Below, piece after piece: positions 32,199 to 42,943 of a stretch of DNA of 64,000 nucleotides. The stretch lies in assembly GCA_009733715.1 (NCBI GenBank), contig WMKJ01000054.1:27140-91139 (forward strand), in the 5' to 3' direction. The notes below the pieces were generated by a model that saw only the letters and a list, made by a program, of their open reading frames with translations, searched no databases and was not told the origin of the DNA. The first letter of the stretch is position 1; each line of letters begins with the position of its first letter. The position numbers were made by a program, and so were the translations under genes. This DNA is from Herpomyces periplanetae. Its lineage: Eukaryota > Ascomycota > Laboulbeniomycetes > Herpomycetales > Herpomycetaceae.

Positions 32199-35099
32199 AT
32201 GAATGAGGAAACGAGATCTCTTTCGAATGAAAATACAGTGGATGTTGAGGAAGAAGATGAACAAATTCCTGTGCTAACTCCACGTTTTTTCTACTCTGGA
32301 ATGGACATCGATGATCCCATTGGTGGGGTTCCTGTAGCTGGAAATCGTGAAGATCGCGTGTGGATGTTAAACGATGCAAGCTTAGATAAAAGAGACGGTG
32401 ATATTAATAGTGAAGGTACCGTCGACGATGGAAAAAAGCGTGTCAAGGGTCGTCGTAAAGTTTTGGAAATGAAACCATTCTATGACGAGGATAATCGTGA
32501 ACTCGAATTAACGTTTTGCAACATAAATCCTAATTTCGTTAACAGAGCATGTCATCCAAGATACCTCGATGATATCGATGATTGTAAGGAAGACTTACGT
32601 GTCGTCGTCGGAATACTCCGATTGCACTGGGTTAATGTTGCCAATTTAATAATGGAGCCTATATATTGGAAAAGTGGTTCGGGAGATAGAGTAATGGTAA
32701 TGCGGGCTACGTGGTTCTACGAAGAAACAATGAGCCCCGTAGAGTGTGGTCTAGCTAACAAGTTGGAAGAAGGTTACGTGAAACGTAGAGTTTGGACGGA
32801 AACTTGGAAAGATGAATTAAACAGTGCAATTAAAATAGGCCCTGTTGGCGAAGAAAAAATCGTGTACAATTTAGACGACGAAGATGACGATGATGAAGTA
32901 CACACCACTGAACCTAACGGTAAAACCGAAGGCAAAATCATCGAGTCTAATGATATCTCAGTACGTCGTAATCGGTCAAATCAACCCGTGAACACTCCAC
33001 CGGAATTTACCAAACTTCGCCCATCATCCGATATCAAAGATCCCAACAATGAAAGGGAGCGAATGCACTGGCGTGTTAAACTCGGCCGAGAATGCGCTGT
33101 ATTATACCTTGATGGAAGGCGCGCTGTCATCTTACGCAGAAATCAACGTCCATCCGAATACTACAATCGCCGACCACTTCAGAGAATCCTTTCTAAAGGT
33201 GAAAGAATAGGATTGTCCGTACGCAGAGGTTTTGACTCTCGAGAATGGTGCAAAATTTACGGTCGAAGGCTCATCTACGGTGACCCTGATTCTTCTGAAA
33301 GTTCACATGAAACCGCTTCTACCCATTCTTCCCTTGAAAACCACCAACACACTTCTAAAAAACCCTTAACCTCTGATTTGATATTGGTGATCCATGGAAT
33401 TGGGCAAAAGTTGAGTGAAAGTATGGAAAAATTTAACTTTAATCACGCCATCAACGATCTACGGCGTGAGATTAACGTTCAATTCTTTACGCTGAATGCC
33501 CCCAAATCTTCTACTAATTCCACGCCATCTGACACTTTATCCTCATCTACCCCAGCTGTCGAAAGCTTTACCGCTGCCTGTAGATCCACAACTCACCATC
33601 GTTTTAGTTCAAAGCCAGCGAAAGCTTGTGAAGCTGCTGATAATACTTCTCGCAAGGTCAATGGTCTAACTGTTCTACCCGTTAACTGGCGGCTCGGACT
33701 ATCCCTAAATGATTCCCCGTCCGACCAAACTCTTCAATCCGACGAGGAACTCCAGAGAAGAGCGTACCTTGACTCAATCAAAAATGAATTTTCCCTACAA
33801 GATATCACTTTAGAAACCCTCCCTTCCATTCGAAGAATTATTTCTGATGTTATTCTCGATATTCCATACTACCTGAGTCAAGAGTACAAGCCAAAAATGT
33901 TGAATGCACTAGTGTGTGAAGCCAATCGAATTTACCGTTTATGGCTTAAACATAATCCAAATTTCATTGCCATGGGCGGTCGAGTCCACATACTTGCACA
34001 TTCTCTAGGTAGCGTTATGGCGTTTGACATTCTCAGTAATCAACCAGAGTCCATTTCTTGCGTTGACACTCCTATGGAATCCAAATCCACTCTGGACCAT
34101 TTTCTCTTCGATACTCACTTCCTCTTTAATTGCGGTTCTCCCGTCGGTCTTTTTCTTTTGCTTAAACAAGCTAGTTTGGTGCCTCGCTCACCCTCTGGTA
34201 CTTCGGTTATACCATCACCATCAGCTGCTGCTGCTGCCGCTACGTCCATATCTCCTCTGTCTACGCAACCCAAGAGTCCCGCTCCAATGCCCACAACTTC
34301 CCTAACGTCATCTCCCCTTACAATGTCTACTTCATTCTTCTCAACGCCAACATCATCCCAAATATACGGTCAACGTGGTCAGTACGGATGTTTAGCAGTT
34401 AAAAGTTTGTATAATATACTCAACCCATATGATCCTGTTGCTTATAAGTTGAATCCCTCTATTGACTCCGTTTACGCCAAAAACTTAAAAACCGCTTGGA
34501 TACCAAAATGTCGTCAAGATTCCATGTTCCGTCGCTTCAATGATTTAATCTGGCAAAACCCTTTCGGTTCATCTCTTTCAAGTTTATTCTCTTTTAACAA
34601 ATCCAATAACGTTGAACTTTCATCCTCAACCACTACTTTAGATTCCGTATCTTTCGAAAAGATGCCATGTGATGAAACTCGCTCCCTATCAAGTTCCAAT
34701 CCAAATTCATCTCAATCTCATACCACATTAAACATACCTTCGCCTACTAATCCATTAAATTCTTATCCGACTAGTGATTTTGCTATTCCATCTCCTTCTC
34801 ATCCCCTAAGAAATTCTACCGTTGAATTGGAATTATCCACGCAGAATTTCACCCGATCTTTCATTGCTGAAACTAGAGCTTATTTACTCAATGACAACGG
34901 CCAAATCGACTATTTGCTTCCCACTCGTGGAGGTCCACTTGAATTTCAATACTTCTCTATGCTGAGCGCTCACACTTCCTACTGGACAAGCCGAGATTTT
35001 GCTGCATTTATCGTTCGTGAAATATTTCGTAAACCGGGCAAGGAACACACATATGCCAACATGCGAGCTTGTAAAAAAAGCTGCACTGTCGTACCATGA
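32199..35099 (+). CDS. DDHD-domain phospholipase (PA-PLA1 family)
   Basis: Single-exon gene of 966 residues from the ATG at 32199. Near the N-terminus is PRFFYSGMDIDDPIGGVP, the usual start of fungal DDHD lipases. Next come the WWE-like middle region and the lipase core: ILVIHGIGQKL with His about 399, then VNWRLGL. The nucleophile elbow is AHSLGS with Ser about 602, the intracellular PA-PLA1 form of the GxSxG motif. The DDHD domain follows: FNCGSPVGLFLLL, NILNPYDPVAYKLNP, QIDYLLP, then SYWTSRDFAAFIV. Its DD/H/D metal-type residues are partly visible as NPYDPVAY and the final SYWTSRD. Relatives are human DDHD1/DDHD2 and yeast Ddl1 (YOR022C), which hydrolyse phosphatidic acid and related lipids and affect mitochondrial cardiolipin remodelling. 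An 80-residue Ser/Pro/Thr/Ala-rich insert (about 34190-34360) interrupts the domain. Confidence 0.87.
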   Translation: MNEETRSLSNENTVDVEEEDEQIPVLTPRFFYSGMDIDDPIGGVPVAGNREDRVWMLNDASLDKRDGDINSEGTVDDGKKRVKGRRKVLEMKPFYDEDNRELELTFCNINPNFVNRACHPRYLDDIDDCKEDLRVVVGILRLHWVNVANLIMEPIYWKSGSGDRVMVMRATWFYEETMSPVECGLANKLEEGYVKRRVWTETWKDELNSAIKIGPVGEEKIVYNLDDEDDDDEVHTTEPNGKTEGKIIESNDISVRRNRSNQPVNTPPEFTKLRPSSDIKDPNNERERMHWRVKLGRECAVLYLDGRRAVILRRNQRPSEYYNRRPLQRILSKGERIGLSVRRGFDSREWCKIYGRRLIYGDPDSSESSHETASTHSSLENHQHTSKKPLTSDLILVIHGIGQKLSESMEKFNFNHAINDLRREINVQFFTLNAPKSSTNSTPSDTLSSSTPAVESFTAACRSTTHHRFSSKPAKACEAADNTSRKVNGLTVLPVNWRLGLSLNDSPSDQTLQSDEELQRRAYLDSIKNEFSLQDITLETLPSIRRIISDVILDIPYYLSQEYKPKMLNALVCEANRIYRLWLKHNPNFIAMGGRVHILAHSLGSVMAFDILSNQPESISCVDTPMESKSTLDHFLFDTHFLFNCGSPVGLFLLLKQASLVPRSPSGTSVIPSPSAAAAAATSISPLSTQPKSPAPMPTTSLTSSPLTMSTSFFSTPTSSQIYGQRGQYGCLAVKSLYNILNPYDPVAYKLNPSIDSVYAKNLKTAWIPKCRQDSMFRRFNDLIWQNPFGSSLSSLFSFNKSNNVELSSSTTTLDSVSFEKMPCDETRSLSSSNPNSSQSHTTLNIPSPTNPLNSYPTSDFAIPSPSHPLRNSTVELELSTQNFTRSFIAETRAYLLNDNGQIDYLLPTRGGPLEFQYFSMLSAHTSYWTSRDFAAFIVREIFRKPGKEHTYANMRACKKSCTVVP

Positions 35100-35643
35100 T
35101 AATCCCTCCCAAATCCACCCCTACCGTTTTACTTTTCCCTTGCCGTCATATTAATTTCTTATTTTGGCCTGATTAATCCACAAGCCCTGTCAAATTCACC
35201 TTTTCCCATTCTTAAGCAATCTATCACTAATTTATCTCGCCTGCCCCCAAACTTTCTCCCCCCCGCATTCGGTCCTGTGATCGACTTTAACCACCTTCCC
35301 GGATTGGGGAGTGATTCCGTGGGCTTCAGCCTTACGTCTTGTCATAACCCACTCATCTTGCATTTCAGCCCTACGAACAACCCACTTTTTTCAACCTTAT
35401 TCATCTCCTCTCATTTTTTACTCTTTGGGAAATCTTCTCGCATGTTGGAAATATTGATTTGCCTTGTTACTGTATAATGCTGGGCCAGTTTGTATTTGAT
35501 TTTTGCCTGGTCACTTTCTATTCGAACTTGTAACGTCTTCCTGGATGAATACATTTCACTATACACATCTTCTAGTTCCCGTCTTTCCACCCCATCCCAT
35601 ATTCGCACAGTTTAAATCTCCATATCGTTGTAAATGTTAACGT
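35100..35643. other. Intergenic region between convergent DDHD and NUP120-like genes
   Basis: About 540 bp of AT-rich sequence with several C-rich runs and no supportable gene. It should hold the 3' ends of both flanking genes. Confidence 0.55.
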
Positions 35644-38600
35644 TTAGATTAGCTTGTGCTCACTATCAATTGTTTCTACATTATTCATAATCGAGATTAG
35701 GTCAATTTGCCCGTTTTCCACTGCTGATATTCGGTCAAGCTCATCTTGATACTCTTGACGAATGTCCTCTAGCGTGAGAATCGTACGCTTGCTTATCGAA
35801 AAGGGTGCACTGAGCGTACTAGACCGTGCACTAGTTTTAAGAGTCGACATTGAACTCCCCCCACGCTTAGAATTCCGTTCGCGTCCACTATCGTAATGCT
35901 TGCTATTCACAAGAATCCATGCCTCATCTTTGTCCACGCATGACAAACAATTGATCATTACCAAGTAGCAAGTAAATATTTCATTTTCTAGTGCTTCCAA
36001 GTCCTCATCCTCCACACTACGTCGGATAGCCATCATCTCCAACCGGCGTAACCGGTCATAAATCACCCGAGCGGCTCCTCGAAAATCATCCCTGCGAATT
36101 CGCCACGAGTATAAAATTTTATGCCATGAAACAACCGTACCTTCTTCTCCTTTCTCCTCCCCAAGTCTTTCTCCATTAATCTCAATACTCACATGCTTTT
36201 TTCCCTTACCAATCTCTTCATCTTCGACGTATTCATTGCATAATTTAACTAAAATCTTTTCCACTTTTTGCTCAATTCTCGTGAAAGGATACTCCATTAA
36301 TCTTTTACCGCGACCACGATTTATCATCCATTTAATAAATTGTTCTAAGCTCGCCTCCTTGGCTCGTTCATCCCGTAACTCAATCATCATCATGTACGCC
36401 GATTGATCCTGATAACTTTGCAATGAATGATCGAATAATCGCTCAAGCATCGTATCCCTCCAACCACTATAATCATCGTCTCGTTCTCTATTCCCATAAC
36501 TTTGCAACGCCAGGTTACCAAACTCAATTACTTGCGCATTATAATTCTTCTTTGCAAATAGCCCTGATATATGATCATAATACCGGTATACATGCCCCGA
36601 AGTTAAATCCTCCTGCTCCTTGCATTCGAAATATGACGATGTTGTAGCGACCATTCCATCATCCACACAACTCTCTTCATCATCTCCATTGTGATCATCA
36701 TCCACAAGGCAGATCAACCTCCCACCGTAAAATTCGTCCACCACTCTCCACGCGCTTCGTTGGAACCATTTACTCGCTATAGCAGGCTCACCAAGTGCTA
36801 ATTCTAAACGTCCCATAAAATACTCTCCTACACCCGAACAACTTAGCGAATTCAGCGTATACCCAAGAAACTCTTCAGCTTCTCTATACTTGCCGCCCTG
36901 CAGAAGCTTGCTTACAACTTTCATGGTCATCTCCCGCCGCTCTCTATCGGTCATTTTTCGCCACTCAACAATGCTCTTTTGCGCCCACGTCGTCCAATTA
37001 TCTCCCAAACTTCCCTCCATAGTTACTTTCTTCCGCCCTATTAAGCACTTTTCATACACTGTCAACACCTCACCCCCGTTCTTTCCGCTCTGTTCAATTG
37101 TCCGTCCTACTAACCACTTCATCAGCTTCAAGTCCCGTAGGTTCACTAATATCCATTGGAATACTCTTCGCGCATTGAAATCAGCGTTCACTCTAGCCTC
37201 CTCCTCATTACTTTCCCTTTCTATACCCAAATACACAACTAACACCAGTAAATCAACCAGAATTACGTCCTTCATAATCACCATATCCTGTAAACTTCGA
37301 ATTAATCCCTTGCGTCCTATACGCGTCAATTCTATATCTCTCCAGTACTTCCCTTTCGATCCCGCCGCCGTTGTCGTTATCGTAGTCATTACCCCATTTA
37401 CACAAGCTTCCCAAAGATCATCTGATAGGTATTCCGATGTGAGTTGTTTATGTAGGGCAAACCCTTCTCGGAGCTTTTCAATTTGCTCCTCAGTAACAAA
37501 ACTACAAAGTCCACACACACTCTCAAATCGGCACATGGCTTCTCCACCATCATCCAATCCATCCCACCCAGTAAACTCGCATAATCGTTCTTCAAGTATA
37601 CCATAAAATTCGTCAGGGAAACCTCTCATAAATTCATGCGCAACAACCACTAACTTGCACATCTGATTCTTTGATTTTTGTGCTCTAGGACTAGGTTTAA
37701 TTCTTTCATCTACTCCGTCTGACCATTCATCGCACGCTAAGATCGCCTTTCCATTCGCTTGGCAACCTTCTAAATACCCCCACCGGCGCCCAAAGCATAC
37801 ATAGTCCGCTTGAATTATCCATACTACATCCTGTACTCCGTCGTGCACCATAGAGAGTACCTCGCCCCTTCGCTTCTGCAGGTTACGAATTAACCCGTAA
37901 AACAAATGCCACTGCATAGCATAAGCATTTTCAAGGTCTCTATGCGTCCAATTCTCCCTTCCTCTCCTAGATTTCACTTGCCAGTCAATAGCTTTCCAGA
38001 TCCGTTCTTTCAGTCCTACGCAGTTGTCTTGTCTCAGTAACTCTCTCAAATTTTCATCCATTCCCACTTCTTTTACATAAACTTTGAATGCCCACTCTAA
38101 ACACCATTCACTAAACCGGTCTCCCCAGAACAAAAAATTTAACCACGCCTCCGTATTGCTGCATACTCCAATACCATCATATCGGCCATCTCCCCGTTCG
38201 CGAGACTGAACGCTTGTCCAGTCATTGATTCCACCCCCACCTCCACCATCAACCACTTTCCACCCGTTCTGCCACCCACGTTTAAACTCATCGACATTTA
38301 AATGCATATTAACTGTTGCCTGAAATATCTTGCACACCGCACCTGCTCGAACTCGTAGCCATATTGAAACACGTTTCCAATCCTTAGTGGGTCTCCAATA
38401 AAATTCTTCTAAGCACCATGCTGATGTATACAAGTAGTCTTCAAGAGAGAGTTGCATCTCGAAATCCGAAAACGCATCGAATATGGCTACATTTAGACTA
38501 TCTGTTTCTTGAACACCCCAGACCATAAAACGACGTGCATTGGCCGAATAAGTAACAATGTAAAAGTCACAAATCTGTCTTCGGTCACCCAGATCAGCGG

Positions 38601-39720
38601 TAAACGGTAACATTTGCATAGCCATTTTCTGACCCGCTTCTAGCTTAATGCTTCCATCATTATCCCTTATCTCATTTCCGCATGTTCCATAAACTAAGTC
38701 TACTCGTGCTTCAACACGGCCTGAGCTCAAATTCCAGCCGCGCAATACATGATCTAGCCCAACAGTGAACATGTGTTTTACACTGGGGGAAAATTTAGCA
38801 TCTATAGCACAAGTAGCGTTCAAATTGATACCTCCGTAACGGTGGGTTGAACTTAGACCCCATGCCACTAAACTTTTTAAAGCGCCACTCCAACTGCCAT
38901 CTGTAAAAAAACGCTCCCGCCAACGAGGTTTACCATTCTCTTGGACTTCACGCCGTAACAAGATGAAGCTACCATCGTGGGTTGATACACCTAAACCATT
39001 TGCATCTAACACGAATAATCGATATGGTTGCTTAAGGGTAAAGAATTGCGATTGGAAAACGTGGCAAGTGATTCCCTTTTCAGTAGCATTACAATGTCGA
39101 AGCACTTCATCTTGGACACAAATTGTGTAAATATCCTTCGAAGTGGTAAGCACGAACACACGAAATTCTCCTTCATTTGGTGCATCTGCCAGACCAATTC
39201 CATACGGTCGTACTGCCTGTGCTAGGCGTATACGTACACACGCTCCATCATGCTTCACATCACGGGGTGTTCGATACTTTTTAGTGTTTGAATCATTACG
39301 CCAGACATCCACACTGTAGAATTCTATAATTTTGCCTCGTTCTAACAAACGCCATAGGATACAGCGTGGACGCGATCGTTCGTCCCGCAAAAATATTGAA
39401 CTTTCACAAGCTATATGTTCCGCTTCCACGTCATTTTCATCAAGACTACCATTGATAGTCGCTTTAGTATTCTCACATCCTCCGTCCTCTTTAGAATTCG
39501 ATCGCTTTATCCATACACTAGCATCACACGATCTTTTTTTATCAGCGAACGACTCAATCGGAACCCATGTTCCATCATTTCCACGTCCCGGTTGCAATAC
39601 TTCTAAGTTCAATCGTACAGTCGTATAAATACTACTCGCGTAAACCTCGCCACGCCTTCCACATTCCCACTTGGTAACACCAACATTCGCATCAGCACTT
39701 TTACTATATTGCGGAATCAT
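35644..39720 (-). CDS. Nup120/Nup160-family nucleoporin
   Basis: Long single-exon gene of 1358 residues from the ATG at 39720. The N-terminal half should form the beta-propeller. Seen are RPRCILWRLLERGKIIEFYSV, RIRLAQAVRPYGIGLAD, VFVLTTSKDIYTICV, and the SLSSTHRYGG then KHMFTVGLDHVLRGWNLSSG segment. That last segment matches the Nup120/Nup160 pattern of an isolated WD-like blade (TLSRDHKLRVWNLKTG). The C-terminal half is helical. The protein belongs to the Y-complex (Nup84/Nup107-160), the scaffold ring of the nuclear pore. Assignment is from these motifs and size; yeast Nup120 is about 1040 residues and Nup160 about 1400. The minus-strand Lys/Arg/Glu-rich C-terminus is less conserved. A TCACGTGA octamer (40000-40007) lies about 280 bp upstream. 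Confidence 0.75.
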   Translation of the reverse strand: MIPQYSKSADANVGVTKWECGRRGEVYASSIYTTVRLNLEVLQPGRGNDGTWVPIESFADKKRSCDASVWIKRSNSKEDGGCENTKATINGSLDENDVEAEHIACESSIFLRDERSRPRCILWRLLERGKIIEFYSVDVWRNDSNTKKYRTPRDVKHDGACVRIRLAQAVRPYGIGLADAPNEGEFRVFVLTTSKDIYTICVQDEVLRHCNATEKGITCHVFQSQFFTLKQPYRLFVLDANGLGVSTHDGSFILLRREVQENGKPRWRERFFTDGSWSGALKSLVAWGLSSTHRYGGINLNATCAIDAKFSPSVKHMFTVGLDHVLRGWNLSSGRVEARVDLVYGTCGNEIRDNDGSIKLEAGQKMAMQMLPFTADLGDRRQICDFYIVTYSANARRFMVWGVQETDSLNVAIFDAFSDFEMQLSLEDYLYTSAWCLEEFYWRPTKDWKRVSIWLRVRAGAVCKIFQATVNMHLNVDEFKRGWQNGWKVVDGGGGGGINDWTSVQSRERGDGRYDGIGVCSNTEAWLNFLFWGDRFSEWCLEWAFKVYVKEVGMDENLRELLRQDNCVGLKERIWKAIDWQVKSRRGRENWTHRDLENAYAMQWHLFYGLIRNLQKRRGEVLSMVHDGVQDVVWIIQADYVCFGRRWGYLEGCQANGKAILACDEWSDGVDERIKPSPRAQKSKNQMCKLVVVAHEFMRGFPDEFYGILEERLCEFTGWDGLDDGGEAMCRFESVCGLCSFVTEEQIEKLREGFALHKQLTSEYLSDDLWEACVNGVMTTITTTAAGSKGKYWRDIELTRIGRKGLIRSLQDMVIMKDVILVDLLVLVVYLGIERESNEEEARVNADFNARRVFQWILVNLRDLKLMKWLVGRTIEQSGKNGGEVLTVYEKCLIGRKKVTMEGSLGDNWTTWAQKSIVEWRKMTDRERREMTMKVVSKLLQGGKYREAEEFLGYTLNSLSCSGVGEYFMGRLELALGEPAIASKWFQRSAWRVVDEFYGGRLICLVDDDHNGDDEESCVDDGMVATTSSYFECKEQEDLTSGHVYRYYDHISGLFAKKNYNAQVIEFGNLALQSYGNRERDDDYSGWRDTMLERLFDHSLQSYQDQSAYMMMIELRDERAKEASLEQFIKWMINRGRGKRLMEYPFTRIEQKVEKILVKLCNEYVEDEEIGKGKKHVSIEINGERLGEEKGEEGTVVSWHKILYSWRIRRDDFRGAARVIYDRLRRLEMMAIRRSVEDEDLEALENEIFTCYLVMINCLSCVDKDEAWILVNSKHYDSGRERNSKRGGSSMSTLKTSARSSTLSAPFSISKRTILTLEDIRQEYQDELDRISAVENGQIDLISIMNNVETIDSEHKLI

Positions 39721-40111
39721 TGCAGTCTTATCTTCTTCATACTCAATTCAACCTTATCTCACACAAAACAGACTAACCCTCAGCTCATGAATCCATATAA
39801 AAAATATTCACAAATAATCATTATAATATCAATTAACACGACTTTACCCGAAAAATTAGAGAGCTAACCTGCACGACTGTCACAACTTGAGTGCCTTTAA
39901 CACGTTATATAATCAAATTACTAATCTTATCGAAGATGTTATGTAATCTCATATTATAGTTGGATTTGGTTACGGTGATCAGCTGATTGGTAAAAACTTT
40001 CACGTGATAATTATGATGGGATTTTTAATAACTTGAAGATCGTGAAGAAAAATTGGTGAATAGTTTGCAAAAAGGACCTTGGCAAGGTGAAATTTAGGAT
40101 TAAAATATACT
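39721..40111. other. Upstream region of the NUP120-like gene
   Basis: About 390 bp of AT-rich sequence between the NUP120-like start and the RAD51 stop (same strand). It contains the palindromic octamer TCACGTGA at 40000-40007. No gene is seen. Confidence 0.5.
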
Positions 40112-41448
40112 TTACTCTTTTTCCAAATCTTTAGGACTCGGATCACCGATTCCATCTTCGTTGATAGCAAACAGACAATCACTCTCGGGTAAACATGGAC
40201 TATCGTAAATTTTGCATATTCGAGTTTCTCCACGACCTTTTTTTAAGCTTAAACGAGTAGTACTGGAATGAGCAATGATGTTTCCTCCGATTGGTTTTTT
40301 TGGATCGGAATTAAACATAGCGGACGGTCCACCATCTACCTGAGCAACAACTTGATTGGTAATAACGACTGCTATCCCGAATTCATCCGCTAGACGTTGT
40401 AATGTCCGCATAAATTTTGCCAAATGAGTTTGGCGAGATGATAGTTCTCCACGACCCATGAAATCGGTACGATATAGGGAGGTAGCAGAGTCAACAATAA
40501 GTAATGAAAAACGAGTCTCGGTCATCATTTGTGCAGCTTGATTTAACAAGGTTAACTGATGATCCGAATTATAGGCTCGAGCATAAGCTACATTGTCTAA
40601 TACTTCTTCGCCGGATAATCCATAACGATTAGCTACTGCTAACAATCTTACAGGTCTATTATTAGGTTAGCATTCTAGTGTGATCAAGTGCCCACGTTCA
40701 CCACAATTACCTAAACGTTCCCTCGGTATCAATGTATAAACATTTGCCTTCACCGCCTCCCATGTCAAATGGTAATTGACAAGTGACGGCTAGGGTGTGA
40801 CAAATTTGGCTTTTTCCAGTGCGAAATTCGCCGAATATTTCCGTTATGGAACCCGTTTCAACTCCACCAGCTAATAAAGTGTCAAGTTGTTTTGACCCAG
40901 TAGTAATTGAAATTAGTTCGCTTCTTCGTTGATGCATTTCCGTGGCAGTGGTAAATCCCATTGGCACAAGTTTTGATGCTAAAAATTATTTCAGTTAACG
41001 TGTTAACTATATTACTGAAAATACGCAATGCATATACATAAATATGCCATTGATTGATGTACACTACCTTCTGCTAATAATTTACTTGCTTTCTGCTCTG
41101 AAATTCCTTTAATTTGTTCTAGCATACGTCGGGGACTATGAATATACTTCAGCATTGTCCTTTTGATTTCGTATTAAATTTCCTTATAGATTACAAACGT
41201 GTAAGCTACCGATTCCACTGTATGGTAACCGCCTTCCATCACAAGTTTTATGTCTCTTCCAGTTAAGCCATTAACACCCTAAAAATTAACATCCATTAGT
41301 ATAAGCGAACTTACATACAGGTAACATAGTATGATCATTCATACTCTTACCATACCTCAAGTGCGGTAAGCGGCGTTGGAGCACCTGGTCCCGTACCACT
41401 ATCGTCATCGTAGCCTGCTGCTGATACACTTTCTTCTTGTGTGGTCAT
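40112..41448 (-). CDS. RAD51: RAD51 recombinase
   Basis: Five exons, complement(41356..41448, 41199..41278, 41068..41135, 40711..40978, 40112..40655), encode 350 residues. Introns are 77, 63, 89 and 55 nt. All joins restore conserved sequence: [35 protein letters not shown], and [11 protein letters not shown]. The Walker A motif GEFRTGKS is at about 130-137 and Walker B LLIVDS near 220. The L1/L2 region GRGELSSRQ then [17 protein letters not shown] and the end [11 protein letters not shown] are typical of ascomycete RAD51 rather than DMC1. The protein forms filaments on single-stranded DNA and performs strand exchange in homologous recombination. The second intron uses a weaker GTTTGT donor. 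No upstream MluI (ACGCGT) box was seen; a TCATGTGA octamer lies at 41592-41599. Confidence 0.95.
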
Positions 41449-42943
41449 TGTACAATATTGTACAGTTAAAGTTGATACTAAATCTCATTCAGTAAAATCA
41501 AATATTGAACATTGAGACTTAACACGCAAAAAACGTTAAATCAAAGTCTTATAACCTCAAATTTTCACTAACCACTAATTGGTTGAATTGATCATGTGAT
41601 TTCCCAGTAACATGACATCTGAATATCCGAAAATATGGGGAAATGGAAGAGGCCCATGTTAAGTAATCACGAAAAAGAATAAGCCAAGTCGAATAAAAAA
41701 GTAAGAATGACGTAAGGGAAACGTAGGATGTGTTAGATTAGCTCATCAGCCCTATGGGTCCTGGACCCGCTTTACCCCTTAAATGGTGAGACTTTCCGAA
41801 CCCTTCCTGCCGTCCAGTCAAATGTTTTATTACTGTGTAGGGCTATACAAAACCGTTATTTGGTGAGAATATCATCCAAGTATTAGTGTATGAACGTTCG
41901 TGTAGAATATAAAGGGTTTGCCGTACTATTGTTAGCAATTGTAGCATATTTTGGTGAAGTTTCCTCAAGCTTTATGCTCGTCAGTATAAGCTTGGAATGG
42001 TTTGGATTTTCATGTATTGCGTGTTCTCCGATTTATTTGTATGTAAAGTATATTCATGTTATTAGTTATTCACATGGGAAAAATATACCTTGAACTAAAC
42101 TAGGTAAATATTTTTTAATTCACTCTAATAACAGTAATTGAGCGTGAAATTTTGGGATTGGAGCTTTCTCTAGATTTACTCGCAATTAAGTGGGAATTAT
42201 TGCATACGGGAATATCGAAACACTTACCCAATTGTTAACATTGTCCAGATGAAATGAACATTCAAGAAATTATATTTATATTGCATAAAATGTAAGCACA
42301 AGAAAAACATCCCTTTTGCATGAAATTTTTCCATATATACACGTTAAAATTACCTTAGAATTTGTTTATCATACACTCCACTGCCCGAAAAAAAACTTAG
42401 ATTCAGCGTTATCGGAAATCAGTTATGACGATGCGGTAACTTTTAATGAAATATTATTACCATTTTGACTGAGAAGTTATGCTTAAATTTCCTCCACATC
42501 ACAAATGAACAAAATTATTACGCTGTAATCAAGCCGACAGAACAATTTGAATCTCAGTTTACAATAGGTCAGAAGCTTAATTAAAGGGAAAAATGAATAT
42601 TGATAAACAGAATACTCTCTTCAATTGCTCGGCGTTAACCACACTCTGTGAACAGGCGAAACTATGCAATCATTATTTACCTACTTTAGAAATTGTTCGC
42701 ATGATTTTTATCAAATTGTTGACATCTCTCGTAAAAATATATGGTATGTTTAAGGATAATGTTACCGCAGCATGTAATTTTCAACCAAATTAGCACATGT
42801 ATATTTAGTTGCTTAACGAGAAAAAAAGTATTTATATCTCCCTTCCATACTTTAAAACTTATTCTACATACCTTCTTTCCATTCTCATCTATCAATCGGA
42901 TTACAGGACATATTATCATTCTATTTAATACTAATTGTACAAG
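41449..42943. other. Intergenic region between RAD51 and the secreted-protein gene
   Basis: About 1.5 kb, very AT-rich. It contains a TCATGTGA octamer (41592-41599). An ATG-initiated frame at 41890-42093 encodes a hydrophobic 67-residue peptide with no recognisable family. Its coding status is doubtful. Nothing else is supported. Confidence 0.5.

Noticed and set aside
41136-41198. RAD51 intron with a weak GTTTGT donor, first suspected to be a frameshift
   Set aside because: Using it restores the conserved VAYTPRR segment exactly, so it is a real, slightly unusual intron rather than a mutation.
41890-42093. 67-residue hydrophobic frame with an ATG, resembling a small membrane protein
   Set aside because: No family match, no conserved motif and AT-rich surroundings; a short hydrophobic frame is expected by chance in such sequence.
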